Numbered from the stretch's first letter, positions 28,471 to 38,096 are shown. The stretch is DNA of 49,239 nt from Parcubacteria group bacterium GW2011_GWA2_40_23 (GCA_000996245.1 LBYP01000001.1:81197-130435); one strand, 5' to 3'. Notes: generated by a model from the sequence alone, not told the origin. Numbers and translations: made by a program.

Positions 28471-29815
28471 AATATTGAAGATTCGATTTAATATCGCAGG
28501 TTTCTTCTATGCAATGTGAAATAATTTTGTGAATGTTGGTAACCCCTTTAGTCGAGGCTTCTAAAAATCCCTGCACTGCAGCTTCGGCAAACCAACCGGA
28601 CTTGAGCCAATCAAAAAGCCATTGATTGGTGTAGCGCGGATCTTCCATGTTCGTACCAGAGCCAATTGTTTTTAACCAACGTTGATTAAAAAGTTCTTGT
28701 GATCCAATAGGGTCAGCAATGATAATGGGGAACCCCAGCGCTGTATAAAAGCTAAGTTCACTGGGCTTGGTCCAGATAATATCTGTCCGGCGAAGATCGC
28801 GTGTAAATTGATTAAAATAATCAGCTTTTGTTTTACTAAACAATATATGGACTTTACGTTGGCGTAATTCTTTGCTCAGACCGAGAGCGATAATTTCCTT
28901 TTTGAAATAGTCATAGACTTGTTCGTGTACGCCCGCGATTAAAATCATCTGAATTTTATTGTGACGAATATCATCTTTTAAGCTTTTGACAATTTCTATT
29001 CCGAGTTCACGTTGGGCACCAGCCCCACCGACAGCAAAGGTGAGAGTGAGCGGATGTCTCTTGTGTGGCGGGAAGTTTTTAGTACCCAAGTGCTCTCGCA
29101 GAGAATCACGGTAGCGTTTTAGATATGTTTTGGTGGGATCAAGATTGAATAAACGTTCGCCCAAGTGTTTTCTAAGTTTAGTTTCTTTTTCTCCACCTAC
29201 AAGTTCGTCAGGCAAAGGAAACCCAGTTACAAAAATGTTATCAGGTTTGACTCCATACATTTGCAGTCTTTGTTCAACGCGGTGATTAGGAGCAAGATAT
29301 TTAATTTTACTTTCTTTTGGATTAAGTGGTGCCCAGGCGCGACTGATATCAGTATCCGTACATAAACAGTAAATGTCTCCAGGATAATTAAATATTTCAG
29401 CCATGAATGCAGGTATAAAAAAGGTGGAGATGATTGGTAGAGGTTTTTTAGATAATTTATCAATCAAATGTTTACCCCATTTTTTCTTTTTAATCAAAGA
29501 ATAAGTTGAAGAAAGTTGAATCGACGGTTTTGAAAGATCGCGTTTGGGATAAAAAGGTTCTATTTTTTGGAAACGATCAAAAAGATCCCAAGCGAGTTCT
29601 CCAATTAGAGGAACATTCTTAAAGCGCGAAAAAAATTCATACATTTCTCGGCTTTGTTGCCAAATGTCTTTGTCAGATTTGGGGATTCCTGCGTAGGTAT
29701 TAGCATTAAGAACGGTTTTGTTGACGCTTAGTTCACGCAAAGGGAAGGCCGCACGTTGATGGCCATAACCCATGTCTACTGCGATAACGTAAGCTTTATT
29801 GTTGGTATTTTTCAT
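28469..29815 (-). CDS. MurG/UgtP-like GT-B glycosyltransferase family protein (tentative)
   Basis: DMGYGHQRAAFPL N-terminal motif, FAVGGAGAQRELGIEIV, TKPSELSFYTALGFPIIIADPIGSQELFN. Confidence 0.65.
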   Translation of the reverse strand: MKNTNNKAYVIAVDMGYGHQRAAFPLRELSVNKTVLNANTYAGIPKSDKDIWQQSREMYEFFSRFKNVPLIGELAWDLFDRFQKIEPFYPKRDLSKPSIQLSSTYSLIKKKKWGKHLIDKLSKKPLPIISTFFIPAFMAEIFNYPGDIYCLCTDTDISRAWAPLNPKESKIKYLAPNHRVEQRLQMYGVKPDNIFVTGFPLPDELVGGEKETKLRKHLGERLFNLDPTKTYLKRYRDSLREHLGTKNFPPHKRHPLTLTFAVGGAGAQRELGIEIVKSLKDDIRHNKIQMILIAGVHEQVYDYFKKEIIALGLSKELRQRKVHILFSKTKADYFNQFTRDLRRTDIIWTKPSELSFYTALGFPIIIADPIGSQELFNQRWLKTIGSGTNMEDPRYTNQWLFDWLKSGWFAEAAVQGFLEASTKGVTNIHKIISHCIEETCDIKSNLQY

Positions 29816-29985
29816 ATGTTCATATTATATCATAAAGAAATATGTAAAAAGAATAATGAATAAAGAATAATGAAGAATAATATTGATTATAGTATTTCCT
29901 ATTTATAGCTCTAATTTTGTATATGCGATTATTCGTGACTATTCGTAGATTAGTAGAAGATTGGTAATTAGTAATTTAAAAAAAA

Positions 29986-30011
29986 CGGTCAAACCCATGG
30001 GGGAATGACCG
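29986..30011 (-). terminator. Intrinsic terminator of GC-rich gene 30019-30504
   Basis: CGGTCA...TGACCG with A-run on + strand at the left. Confidence 0.75.
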
Positions 30012-30018
30012 GAACGAT

Positions 30019-30504
30019 TTAGTGAACCAGACCCGTGAGGAAGTGGAGCAGGCCGGGGGCTTTCTTTGTGAGTGCGTTACGTTCACGTCCGCCCAAGGCG
30101 AGGAGTTGTTCGTTGGTCTGGCGCAAGTGCGAGGCCAGGCCGATGCCGAGGTTCTTGAAGATGAGCATGGCGAGCTGGGGTTCAACACGGGAGATCGTGT
30201 CCATTGTTTCTCGTGAGAGAGAAGCGATCTCGGTGCCATCAACGGTCGCCGTGATCTTGACCGAGCGCGGCTGACCATCGAGGAAGGCGATTTCTCCGAG
30301 GACGTCGCCGGGCAGGAAGTCGACTTCGAAGTCGCCGAGTCGGATCCTGGCTCCACCCAGCAGAACGATGAAGAGAGCGGTGCCTTCGTCGCCCTTGAGG
30401 ACGATCGGTTGGCCGGCTGCGAATGTCTGTCTGGTCGTGAAGCGAGCGATGACTTGGTCGTGGCGCAGCGGATCGAGGCCTTCGAGCAGCTTAGTTCTTA
30501 ACAT
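30019..30504 (-). CDS. Cyclic nucleotide-binding (CNB) domain protein without HTH, GC-rich gene
   Basis: GQPIVLKGDEGTALFIVLLGGARIRLGDFEVDFLPGDVLGEIAFLDGQPRSVKITATVDGTEIASLSRETM; SD GGAGGT. Confidence 0.88.
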   Translation of the reverse strand: MLRTKLLEGLDPLRHDQVIARFTTRQTFAAGQPIVLKGDEGTALFIVLLGGARIRLGDFEVDFLPGDVLGEIAFLDGQPRSVKITATVDGTEIASLSRETMDTISRVEPQLAMLIFKNLGIGLASHLRQTNEQLLALGGRERNALTKKAPGLLHFLTGLVH

Positions 30505-30549
30505 GGCTGACCTCCAGTGATAGCGATTTCTCGACCTAGGAGCGTCTTA

Positions 30550-30577
30550 ATCTTAGCACATTCTTGGATTCTGTTAA
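30550..30577 (-). promoter_or_regulatory. Sigma70-type promoter for 30019-30504
   Basis: - strand TTAACA-N16-TAAGAT preceded by TGTGC. Confidence 0.5.
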
Positions 30578-30851
30578 GATTGAATTATAGATTGTTGATA
30601 ACTTGATTTTCAAAATTGTAATCAATGTTTTATTATAATTAGTGAAGGCTTAATTCGGTACAATATAATAGGGATATGTTATCGTCTCCCTTCTCCGAAT
30701 TGAGCTTTCTTTTTATTGAATAAAAGAAGTTTTTAGTCTACAATATAGTTCTATATCCTCATATTAGATTACGTGAAAATCAGCAACGAGAAATGATTAG
30801 TCAGTATTTTAATTATTAGTAGATTTGTAGTAGATTCGTAATTCGTAGTAT

Positions 30852-31352
30852 ATGCAAATACCTAAACGTAAATCAGAAAATCGTCGACTGGTACCAGTGG
30901 ATACTTTTATTACAGAAGAAAGATTTAATGAGTTGAAATTAAAACTAAAAAGGATGAAAGAAGTCATGCATCCCAAATTAGCAGAGGAATCAAAAAGGTT
31001 AGCTCAGTTTGGAGATTTTTCGGAAAATGCAGAATATCAAATCGCGAAAGGTAAATTACGTGGTTTGAATCAAAAGATTTCAGAAACAGAATTTCAAATC
31101 AATCATGCACAAGTTATTAAAGCGAGTAAGAATACGGATAAGGTCGGTTTGGGACATTTTGTGACTATAGAAAGTCAGGGAAAACAAAAAACATATCAGA
31201 TTCTTGGTTCGACAGAATCGAGCCCTCAAGCCGGAATTATTTCTCGTCATTCACCGCTTGGTGAGGCTTTGCTTGGTTCAAGCGTCGGAGAAGTCGTCGA
31301 AGTTCAACTAAAAGAGAAAAAGGTAAAGTATAAAATTGTAGCTATCAAATGA
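30852..31352 (+). CDS. greA: Transcription elongation factor GreA/GreB family
   Basis: FSENAEYQIAKGKLRGLNQKISETEFQI; SRHSPLGEALLGSSVGEVVEV. Confidence 0.93.
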   Translation: MQIPKRKSENRRLVPVDTFITEERFNELKLKLKRMKEVMHPKLAEESKRLAQFGDFSENAEYQIAKGKLRGLNQKISETEFQINHAQVIKASKNTDKVGLGHFVTIESQGKQKTYQILGSTESSPQAGIISRHSPLGEALLGSSVGEVVEVQLKEKKVKYKIVAIK

Positions 31353-31513
31353 TATATAAAAGCTCTCTGGATTAAGCAGAGGGTTTTTAAATTAGATTTA
31401 GTAAATGTCAATTTCCCCTGCTTTTTGATTATTTCTTTAATGTTCTGGCTAAATTTGATATAATATAGACAGTTAAGACAGCATAGTGAATCTAATTCTT
31501 AAACAACAAAATT

Positions 31514-32464
31514 ATGGAAAATGTCATCAAAAGTACGCCCAAGGATGTGTTTTTGCATTTATTCAATATTGTCACCTTCTATTTAAGCGTTATCGGTTTT
31601 ATCATGCTTTTTATTAACTACATTAATGCCTTGTTCCCAGACGCATTAAATTATTATTTTTCTAATATTTCTAATGCGGTTAAAGTTTCTAGTTCCATTT
31701 TGTTTATTGCTGTCCCTGCTTATTTGTTATCAGCTTGGATATTGGGTAGAGATTTAAAGAATATGCCGGAGAAAAGAGATTTTTGGCTACGTAAATGGTT
31801 AGTTTATTTTACTCTTTTTGTTTCGGCCATCACGATTATTGTTGATTTGATGATTTTTGTTTATAACTTTTTAGATGGTGATTTAACAGTTAAATTCATT
31901 CTCAAGGTTTGTATTGTTTTGATTGTGACAGCAGCTGTTTTTGGCTATTATATTTGGGATTTAAAACGCAAGGAAATGAAATCTAAATTACCAAAAATAC
32001 TTGCAATTGTTTTAGCTGTTGTTGTTTTGGCGAGTATCATAATGGGGTTTTTTATAATAGGAACTCCGAGCCAACAGCGTAATAGAAAGATGGATGATCA
32101 AAGAATAATGGATTTACAGACTATTCAGGGGCAGGTAGTTGATTATTGGTCTAGAAAAGAAGTTTTACCAAAAAATTTAGAAGGTTTAGAAGATAATATT
32201 TCCGGTTTTATTGTGCCGAAAGATCCAGACACAAAAAAGGCTTATGAATATAACATCAATGATCCTTTAAAGTTTGAACTTTGTGCGGATTTTGCAACCT
32301 CAAGTTTGGATTTGCCTGCACGTGGTAAGGAAACTATGTATGATTCGCCTTATGGCGCCTTTCAACAGAATTGGGATCATCAAATTGGACGAACTTGTTT
32401 TAGTCGAACCATTGATCCAGAATTATACAAGTTGAATACTTCTGAACCAAAGGTGTTGAGATAA
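31514..32464 (+). CDS. Multi-pass membrane protein (DUF5671-like) with C-terminal pseudopilin-like soluble domain
   Basis: Hydrophobic segments, then MDDQRIMDLQTIQGQVVDYWSRKEVLPKNLEGL. Confidence 0.6.
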   Translation: MENVIKSTPKDVFLHLFNIVTFYLSVIGFIMLFINYINALFPDALNYYFSNISNAVKVSSSILFIAVPAYLLSAWILGRDLKNMPEKRDFWLRKWLVYFTLFVSAITIIVDLMIFVYNFLDGDLTVKFILKVCIVLIVTAAVFGYYIWDLKRKEMKSKLPKILAIVLAVVVLASIIMGFFIIGTPSQQRNRKMDDQRIMDLQTIQGQVVDYWSRKEVLPKNLEGLEDNISGFIVPKDPDTKKAYEYNINDPLKFELCADFATSSLDLPARGKETMYDSPYGAFQQNWDHQIGRTCFSRTIDPELYKLNTSEPKVLR

Positions 32465-32477
32465 AAAAATATTATTT

Positions 32478-32510
32478 AAACTTAAAAGATGGATTAGCTC
32501 CATCTTTTTT
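32478..32510 (+). terminator. Intrinsic terminator
   Basis: AAAGATGGA-TTAGC-TCCATCTTTTTT. Confidence 0.85.
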
Positions 32511-32586
32511 GGTTTTAAAAAAGAGATTGAAAAATATGTCGGATTTTGGTAAAGTTATTTTTAGATAACAGTAACGAGGTAGGGAA

Positions 32587-33246
32587 ATGAAAATAGATGT
32601 TGCGGGAGTCGAACGAAGCACTATTGCTTCGTTGGTGGATCTTCATGGCAAGAGCATCCTCGAGGTTGGTTTCGGCTCTGCTCGTGAGACTTCGTATCTG
32701 ACATGGCCAGACAACTTCATCTTGGCGATAGATCCAGACCCGGCGCGGCTCAAAGCTTTGCCAGGGAAGATGCCTGGGGTGGGTTTCCAATGTCTCGACA
32801 TCCTCGCGACGAATTGGTACCAGGAGTTTGATCTGGTCGTCTTTTCCATGGCTTTGCATCACATACGGACGAGGGAAGCGAAGCTGGAAGCTCTGGCCAA
32901 AGCACGCCGAGCGCGCAAGCCCAGTGGTGAGATTCTGATCATAGAACCGCCACTGGATGGTGAGTTGACCCGACTCATCTGTGAATTCGACCAGGACGAG
33001 ATTCAGGGCATCTCCGAAGCAAGGGACATTCTGGACGATTTAGAGTCCGGTTGTGTCGCTGCGGTCAAGGGCGTAAAGGCCTTGTGGGAATTCGATGATG
33101 AGAAAGAGCTGTTCGGTTTCTTTACCACCATGATGCAACGTGTTCGTGTCGGCATCACGGAAAAGGAAATTGAGTCTGCACTGTCTCTACTCGGTTTGGC
33201 TGGTCGCGCCCAGTTGATCGATGCGATCGATTTCTACGTTCTGTGA
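32587..33246 (+). CDS. Class I SAM-dependent methyltransferase, GC-rich gene
   Basis: ILEVGFGSARETSYL (motif I), ILAIDPDPARLKAL, FDLVVFSMALHHI, GEILIIEPPLDG. Confidence 0.85.
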   Translation: MKIDVAGVERSTIASLVDLHGKSILEVGFGSARETSYLTWPDNFILAIDPDPARLKALPGKMPGVGFQCLDILATNWYQEFDLVVFSMALHHIRTREAKLEALAKARRARKPSGEILIIEPPLDGELTRLICEFDQDEIQGISEARDILDDLESGCVAAVKGVKALWEFDDEKELFGFFTTMMQRVRVGITEKEIESALSLLGLAGRAQLIDAIDFYVL

Positions 33247-33255
33247 AGGTAAGAG

Positions 33256-33288
33256 GGGTTTGAGTTCACGTGCTCAAGCCCTTTTTTT
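33256..33288 (+). terminator. Intrinsic terminator of methyltransferase gene
   Basis: GGGTTTGAG-ttcacgtg-CTCAAGCCC then T7. Confidence 0.85.
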
Positions 33289-33444
33289 ATTGTTCTTTAT
33301 TAATCCGATGATACCAAAAATAACCGTTACGAATCCTATCAATTGTGTGCCGGGGCTATCATCATATCCACCATAGATAAAGAAAAACACCCCGAACAAT
33401 ATTGCTAAAATAAAATATATAATTCTGCGATGATATTTTTTCAT
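33274..33444 (-). CDS. Small membrane protein, 56 aa (not in ORF track)
   Basis: - strand MKKYHRRIIYFILAILFGVFFFIYGGYDDSPGTQLIGFVTVIFGIIGLIKNNKKRA. Confidence 0.55.
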   Translation of the reverse strand: MKKYHRRIIYFILAILFGVFFFIYGGYDDSPGTQLIGFVTVIFGIIGLIKNNKKRA

Positions 33445-33713
33445 AGTTTAATTTGTTGTTATGTATTAATTATATCAATTTTGATGGGATATTTGAAATT
33501 TGTAAACAAAAAATCCTCACAAATAGTGCGGATTTTTTGTTGGTTTACCAGGTATCGGCAGCCAACAAAGTTGGCAACTGGTATATGGCTCCCCACGTCG
33601 GTTAAGAACAATCAATAACTGTATATGTTAGGGCTTTTTTAGGGGTCGAATCGAGTGTCCCGTGACGGGGACGGGTTGAGGGCATCTTATCGACATTTTC
33701 AACAATTCTATAA

Positions 33714-34265
33714 TTATTTTAATTTTGACAAATCTTCTAACAAATGACCAAAGTCGCCTTCCTTAAAAAAATCGTTAATAACTGTTTTGCCAACAAGCGA
33801 TGTGTTTATAATCTTCCCCTTCCATTCAGCTTTAAGCACAAGGGTATTTTTACCTTTTAAATAAAATTTATTGTTATGAGCACATCCATTCCGAATATGA
33901 CAAAAGAACTGAACAATAGGCTCATTCCAAAATTTTTTTAACAAACCATTTTCCTCAAATATATTATATGCATAAATTATAAATATGCACGCAAGGGTTG
34001 CAAAAGAAACCTTAGTCAACGGTTGCGGAGACTGTTGTTGGTCAAATTTAATTTTATTAACAATATTCTTAATTGGTAAATTAAGATCCTCCTTAGGGAA
34101 CGAACTCTTAATACTTAGCATTGCCCTATCATCAGGAATACTTAAGAGGGCATCTTGCACTAACGGAATATGTAAACCCGCAAATCCTAAGTGAATTAAA
34201 GTATAAACGCCGAGAACTTCATCGAATATTTTATTTATTATTACTGGTCTCATTGTATTATCCAT
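33714..34265 (-). CDS. Hypothetical protein, 183 aa
   Basis: Full ORF, AT-rich host-like composition. Confidence 0.65.
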   Translation of the reverse strand: MDNTMRPVIINKIFDEVLGVYTLIHLGFAGLHIPLVQDALLSIPDDRAMLSIKSSFPKEDLNLPIKNIVNKIKFDQQQSPQPLTKVSFATLACIFIIYAYNIFEENGLLKKFWNEPIVQFFCHIRNGCAHNNKFYLKGKNTLVLKAEWKGKIINTSLVGKTVINDFFKEGDFGHLLEDLSKLK

Positions 34266-34355
34266 AAGTATTATTTATTACATTAAACAAAACAAACAAG
34301 CATAACCTCGCTTGTTTCTATCTTAATATATTATGCGTATTAATCATCATTCAAT

Positions 34356-34751
34356 TTATTTAATCAGCCAACTCCATATTCTCGAAAACCACGACTTTGA
34401 TGGCTTTGACTCATTTATAGGTTCAGTTACTTTAATATTTGAATTTTTTTGAATATTATTATCTAATTTCGCATTAACAGGTTTGATCGCCTTATCAATT
34501 TTAGGTTGTTTGTATTCCGAAGCAAGCGTAGTATACCCGCCATTATCTGAATAGTGGCTTTTTATTGGCTCCTTTGGCTGTGGCAATGATTTAGCCTGAT
34601 GACAGTGATATTCCCCGCTACTTAATCCCCACTTTGCGCAATTTGTACGGCACGTATGACATCCAGATGAATCGGTACGGCCTGGGTGTGCTTGAGTTAA
34701 AGCTGGAAAAAAAAGAAAAATAACTAAAACAATAAAAAAAGTTTTTTTCAT
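34356..34751 (-). CDS. Secreted Cys/His-rich protein (YHYH-type motif)
   Basis: Signal peptide; HPGRTDSSGCHTCRTNCAKWGLSSGEYHCHQ. Confidence 0.8.
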   Translation of the reverse strand: MKKTFFIVLVIFLFFPALTQAHPGRTDSSGCHTCRTNCAKWGLSSGEYHCHQAKSLPQPKEPIKSHYSDNGGYTTLASEYKQPKIDKAIKPVNAKLDNNIQKNSNIKVTEPINESKPSKSWFSRIWSWLIK

Positions 34752-34845
34752 AATAAATTATTTTTTAATAACAAAACAAACGATTTCAACCTCGTTTGTT
34801 TCTATATAAGTCAAGCACCCAAACGGGTCGCTTCAAAATTTTGAG

Positions 34846-35124
34846 TTATTGTGAATCCAGATCAGTCAAAGTATCCTTTAGCATTTGTCTTAATGTTGTT
34901 TTACCTTTGGTAGTTTTGAAATAACTTTCACGACGGAGTGCGTCGGGTTTTGATAGATAGGCTTCGAAGAAAATCAGTTTAACAGGTAATCTTTTTGCAG
35001 TCGAAATATTATCTCCGCGTTGATGTTCTAAAAAACGTCTTTCTACATCATCAGAAAAGCCAATATAAAACATTTTATCCTTAAAACTCCAGAGAACATA
35101 AACATAATAAAATTTTTCTGCCAT
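34846..35124 (-). CDS. GIY-YIG nuclease family protein
   Basis: FYYVYVLWSFKDKMFYIGFSDDVERRFLEHQRG; start ATG at 35124 preferred. Confidence 0.9.
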   Translation of the reverse strand: MAEKFYYVYVLWSFKDKMFYIGFSDDVERRFLEHQRGDNISTAKRLPVKLIFFEAYLSKPDALRRESYFKTTKGKTTLRQMLKDTLTDLDSQ

Positions 35125-35164
35125 GATTTTTCTTATTTTACTTTGGGCAGTGAACCATTCACTT

Positions 35165-35227
35165 CCCATGTACCATTCCTACCCATGTACCATTCCTACG
35201 TCAGGTACACGGTAAAGTCAGGTACAC
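35165..35227. repeat. Short direct repeats near tRNA-Gln
   Basis: CCCATGTACCATTCCTA x2 (35165-35181, 35182-35198); GTCAGGTACAC x2 (35200-35210, 35217-35227). Confidence 0.85.
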
Positions 35228-35307
35228 TGCATGAACTACTCCAATGGGCAAACCATGCGTTTTTATTACATGGCGTGCCATGAACTCGAGCGATAGCGAG
35301 TAGTTCA

Positions 35308-35381
35308 TGGCTCGGGGATAGGGATTCGAACCCCAATAGCCAGCGCCAAAGGCTGGAGTCCTACCATTAGACGATCCCCGA
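35308..35381 (-). tRNA. tRNA-Gln (anticodon TTG)
   Basis: TCGGGGA...TCCCCGA acceptor, loop CTTTGGC, T-arm TGGGG-TTCGAAT-CCCTA, encoded GCCA 3' end. Confidence 0.93.
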
Positions 35382-35456
35382 ACAACTGATAATATACTAC
35401 CTAAAAATGATCCTTTGGTCAAGTTTTGGTGATAAGTTAAGGGTCTGATAAAATAG

Positions 35457-36602
35457 ATGTATATGAAAAAGACAATTATTAGTTTAATAGCTATTTTACT
35501 TCTTATAAGCCCCGTCATGGCGTCAGCTGATGAACCTGTCGGTGATGCAGGACTTGCCCCTTTTCCAGAATTAGCCACAAGTACGGTGTTTAAAGCGCAG
35601 GTGCTCAGTGTTATCAAAGAACAGGAGCAAAGTCGCTCTAATGGGCAAAAATACACGCAACAGGACGTTCTACTGAAGGCTTTAGATGGTGATATCAAGG
35701 GGCAGGAGATCACTTATTATGGCATTGGAGATATTGATGTTTTGAGTTCCATGTATGTTAAACCAGGTGACAAGGTTTTTATGTTGGCGAGTCCATCTAT
35801 TGACGGCAGCACTCAATATTATATTACTGATCATGTGCGTAGTGGTAACCTTTTACTCATGTGTATAATTTTTGTATTGTTGATTTTGTGGGTAGGGAAG
35901 AAGCAAGGCGCAAAATCCCTCATCGCCTTAATCCTTTCTTTTGTTATTATCATGGCCATCATTATCCCCATGATTTTGCATGGTTATAGTCCGGTGGCAG
36001 TGGCGGTTTTTGGGTCAGTATTAATTTTGGCTGTTATTATTTATTTGACTTGGGGTTGGACGCAAAAATCGCACATTGCCATGTTAAGTATTATTGCTAG
36101 TTTAATTGTTACGGGAATAGCTTCGTGGTTTTTTACAGCTTTCACAAAATTAACTGGAACCGCAAGTGAAGATATCATGTCACTGTTAAGCGTCGGAACT
36201 TTTGTGGTTGATTTCCGCGGGTTACTATTGGCTGGAATGATTTTGGGCACAGTTGGTGTTTTGGATGATGTAATTATTAGTCAGATTTCGTCAGTGGAAC
36301 AATTAAAAGAAGCGAATCCAAACTTGAGTAGTCTTGAATTAATTAAAAGAACTTCAAAAATTGGCATTGATCATTTAAGTTCCATGACTAACACTTTATT
36401 CTTGGCTTATGCTGGTGCGGCCTTGCCACTTTTATGTTTATTTTATGTGAAGCAAGAACCATTTTTAAGTTTTTCTCAAATTATTAATAATGAAATGATC
36501 TCGACCGAAATTGTGCGCACTCTCGTTGGGAGTATTTGTTTAACTTTGGCTGTGCCGATTTCGACTTTTAGTGCGGCGTATTTTCTTAAAGGCAAAAAGT
36601 AA
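35457..36602 (+). CDS. YibE/F family membrane protein
   Basis: N-term signal; multi-TM; LLLAGMILGTVGVLDDVIISQISSVEQLKEANP. Confidence 0.88.
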   Translation: MYMKKTIISLIAILLLISPVMASADEPVGDAGLAPFPELATSTVFKAQVLSVIKEQEQSRSNGQKYTQQDVLLKALDGDIKGQEITYYGIGDIDVLSSMYVKPGDKVFMLASPSIDGSTQYYITDHVRSGNLLLMCIIFVLLILWVGKKQGAKSLIALILSFVIIMAIIIPMILHGYSPVAVAVFGSVLILAVIIYLTWGWTQKSHIAMLSIIASLIVTGIASWFFTAFTKLTGTASEDIMSLLSVGTFVVDFRGLLLAGMILGTVGVLDDVIISQISSVEQLKEANPNLSSLELIKRTSKIGIDHLSSMTNTLFLAYAGAALPLLCLFYVKQEPFLSFSQIINNEMISTEIVRTLVGSICLTLAVPISTFSAAYFLKGKK

Positions 36603-36630
36603 CCAGTAACCAGATAAAAACATTACTATG

Positions 36631-36665
36631 CCGCCCGGCGCTGACGCGTCTCGGGCGGGTTTTTA
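36631..36665 (+). terminator. Intrinsic terminator
   Basis: CCGCCCG...CGGGCGG then T run. Confidence 0.85.
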
Positions 36666-36722
36666 TAATTAGCGATGATTTGTAGATTCGTAGTTGATTC
36701 GTAATTAGTAATTATAAAAATA

Positions 36723-36750
36723 CTGCTGTCCTCAATGTAGAGAACAGCAG
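36723..36750 (-). terminator. Intrinsic terminator of GC-rich gene 36763-37062
   Basis: CTGCTGT...ACAGCAG with A-rich + strand flank. Confidence 0.75.
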
Positions 36751-36762
36751 TTGTGAGCTAGG

Positions 36763-37062
36763 TCAGGCGAGTTCGATCGTGTACCTGTCGGCTTCGGGGC
36801 GGTTGGGCTTGGGGACGTGGATGGGCGTGGGCGCCAAGCGCTTCAGGTGCAGCACCTTATCGTTCAGGGTGGCAGTCCAGCAGCCCATGCTGAAGATGAG
36901 CGTTCTGGGCGTACCAGGATTGTTGGGGACCCAGTCGAGCCCGTTGAGGGTACCGTTTCGGACCGTTCCTACACGGTCGTGATCGTCCAAGTGTTCCGTG
37001 ACCTTGCTGCCTGCGGGGATGGGCGTGTCATTGGTGAATACGCTCAACTTTATACCTCGCAT
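36763..37062 (-). CDS. GC-rich ORFan hypothetical protein, 99 aa
   Basis: Own terminator and promoter; GC-rich ORF. Antisense track ORFs rejected. Confidence 0.65.
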   Translation of the reverse strand: MRGIKLSVFTNDTPIPAGSKVTEHLDDHDRVGTVRNGTLNGLDWVPNNPGTPRTLIFSMGCWTATLNDKVLHLKRLAPTPIHVPKPNRPEADRYTIELA

Positions 37063-37091
37063 GGTGGGTTAAGAGCATTGACCCAATTTAA

Positions 37092-37120
37092 AATTTATCA
37101 TCAGGAGTAAAAAGTGTCAA
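37092..37120 (-). promoter_or_regulatory. Sigma70-type promoter for 36763-37062
   Basis: - strand TTGACA-N17-TAAATT. Confidence 0.55.
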
Positions 37121-37125
37121 TTCTG

Positions 37126-37262
37126 ATTACGAATAACACATTCTATTTTGAAGTTACGAATTATTGTTTACGAATAATGCAATTATATTGATGTTACGAA
37201 TTATTAGTAAGTTCAAAAAGTAATTTATATACTTCCTATCTATTCTATGTTTTATTCGTAAC
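37126..37262. repeat. TTACGAA/TTCGTAA repeat cluster
   Basis: gattacgaataac, gttacgaatta, tttacgaataa, gttacgaatta and ttattcgtaac within about 135 bp. Confidence 0.8.
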
Positions 37263-37272
37263 AAAAAAAACA

Positions 37273-37299
37273 GCCGCACCCTCCGAGAGAAGGTGCGGC
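37273..37299 (-). terminator. Intrinsic terminator of GC-rich gene pair
   Basis: GCCGCACC...GGTGCGGC with A8 on the + strand left flank. Confidence 0.88.
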
Positions 37300-37320
37300 C
37301 AAGATCAGCGAATAGTTCCG

Positions 37321-37692
37321 TTACCTGACGCGAGGCGGATCGAACACGTAGATGTCGTGTTCGGGGTTGTTCTTCACGCTTCTGTAGTTCGGCGTGCGAG
37401 TCAGGATCCAGACTTCGCTGTTTTCGGTTTGCTCCAAGAACCAGCTCTCTGGGTCAAAGTCGAACGTCTTGGGCGTGGTCTTGATGCCATGAGGTGTCAC
37501 CACGATGCGGATGAGGCCGGAGGGTAGCTGGTTAATTCTCACGACCGTCAAGAAGCGCAGTCTCGCCATCCGGCCGATCAGAACTTCGGCTGGGTCGGAC
37601 TCAACTTCTGTGCCCATGTTCCATCTTTCTTCAACCGCGAGCAGAAAGTCGGCGAGTCTCGATTCTGCGGAGGACATGAGAGCGGGAGCCAT
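37321..37692 (-). CDS. GC-rich ORFan, 123 aa, paralog of 37722-38051
   Basis: FDFDPESWFLEQTENSEVWILTRTPN aligns with FVFDDGLWNLGQTEEGGNWVLLKNTT of neighbour; shared GGTACGAAAATGGC start context. Confidence 0.72.
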   Translation of the reverse strand: MAPALMSSAESRLADFLLAVEERWNMGTEVESDPAEVLIGRMARLRFLTVVRINQLPSGLIRIVVTPHGIKTTPKTFDFDPESWFLEQTENSEVWILTRTPNYRSVKNNPEHDIYVFDPPRVR

Positions 37693-37721
37693 TTTCGTAC
37701 CCTAGGTGGTTGAATTGTTTC

Positions 37722-38051
37722 TTACTTCTTCGCGAAGATGAACACGAACTTGAGGCACTCTGGATCGCCGGGGAACTGGTTGACGAACGTGGTGTTCTTG
37801 AGTAGCACCCAGTTACCACCTTCTTCGGTCTGCCCGAGGTTCCACAGACCGTCGTCGAACACGAACTCGCCAGCGCCGACCTTGATGTGGAGGCGGCCAT
37901 CGGGCTGCACGTTGGCGTCGAGGATCACGCGACCAGGGCCGGTCACACAGAGGTCGTCCTTGTTGTAGGGGACGATGTTGGCACCCGAGCCGAGCGCGAA
38001 GAGGAAGGTCTGGACGAGTTGATTACTCGAGCTGAGAGGAACGAAGGCCAT
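37722..38051 (-). CDS. GC-rich ORFan, 109 aa, paralog of 37321-37692
   Basis: See neighbour; promoter directly upstream. Confidence 0.72.
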   Translation of the reverse strand: MAFVPLSSSNQLVQTFLFALGSGANIVPYNKDDLCVTGPGRVILDANVQPDGRLHIKVGAGEFVFDDGLWNLGQTEEGGNWVLLKNTTFVNQFPGDPECLKFVFIFAKK

Positions 38052-38096
38052 TTTCGTACCTGAAGTGGTTGATCACGTTGCTTCTCGCAACATGAA

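Noticed and set aside
32515-32862. - strand ORFs antisense to the methyltransferase
   Set aside because: Methyltransferase motif I and terminator orientation support the + strand gene.
33430-33618. 62-aa + strand ORF
   Set aside because: Overlaps antisense of the small - strand membrane protein start and a hairpin region; no RBS or recognisable product.
35201-35713. 170-aa - strand ORF
   Set aside because: Runs through tRNA-Gln and antisense to the start of the YibE/F gene.
36779-37110. + strand ORFs antisense to 36763-37062
   Set aside because: Terminator and promoter orientation support the - strand gene.
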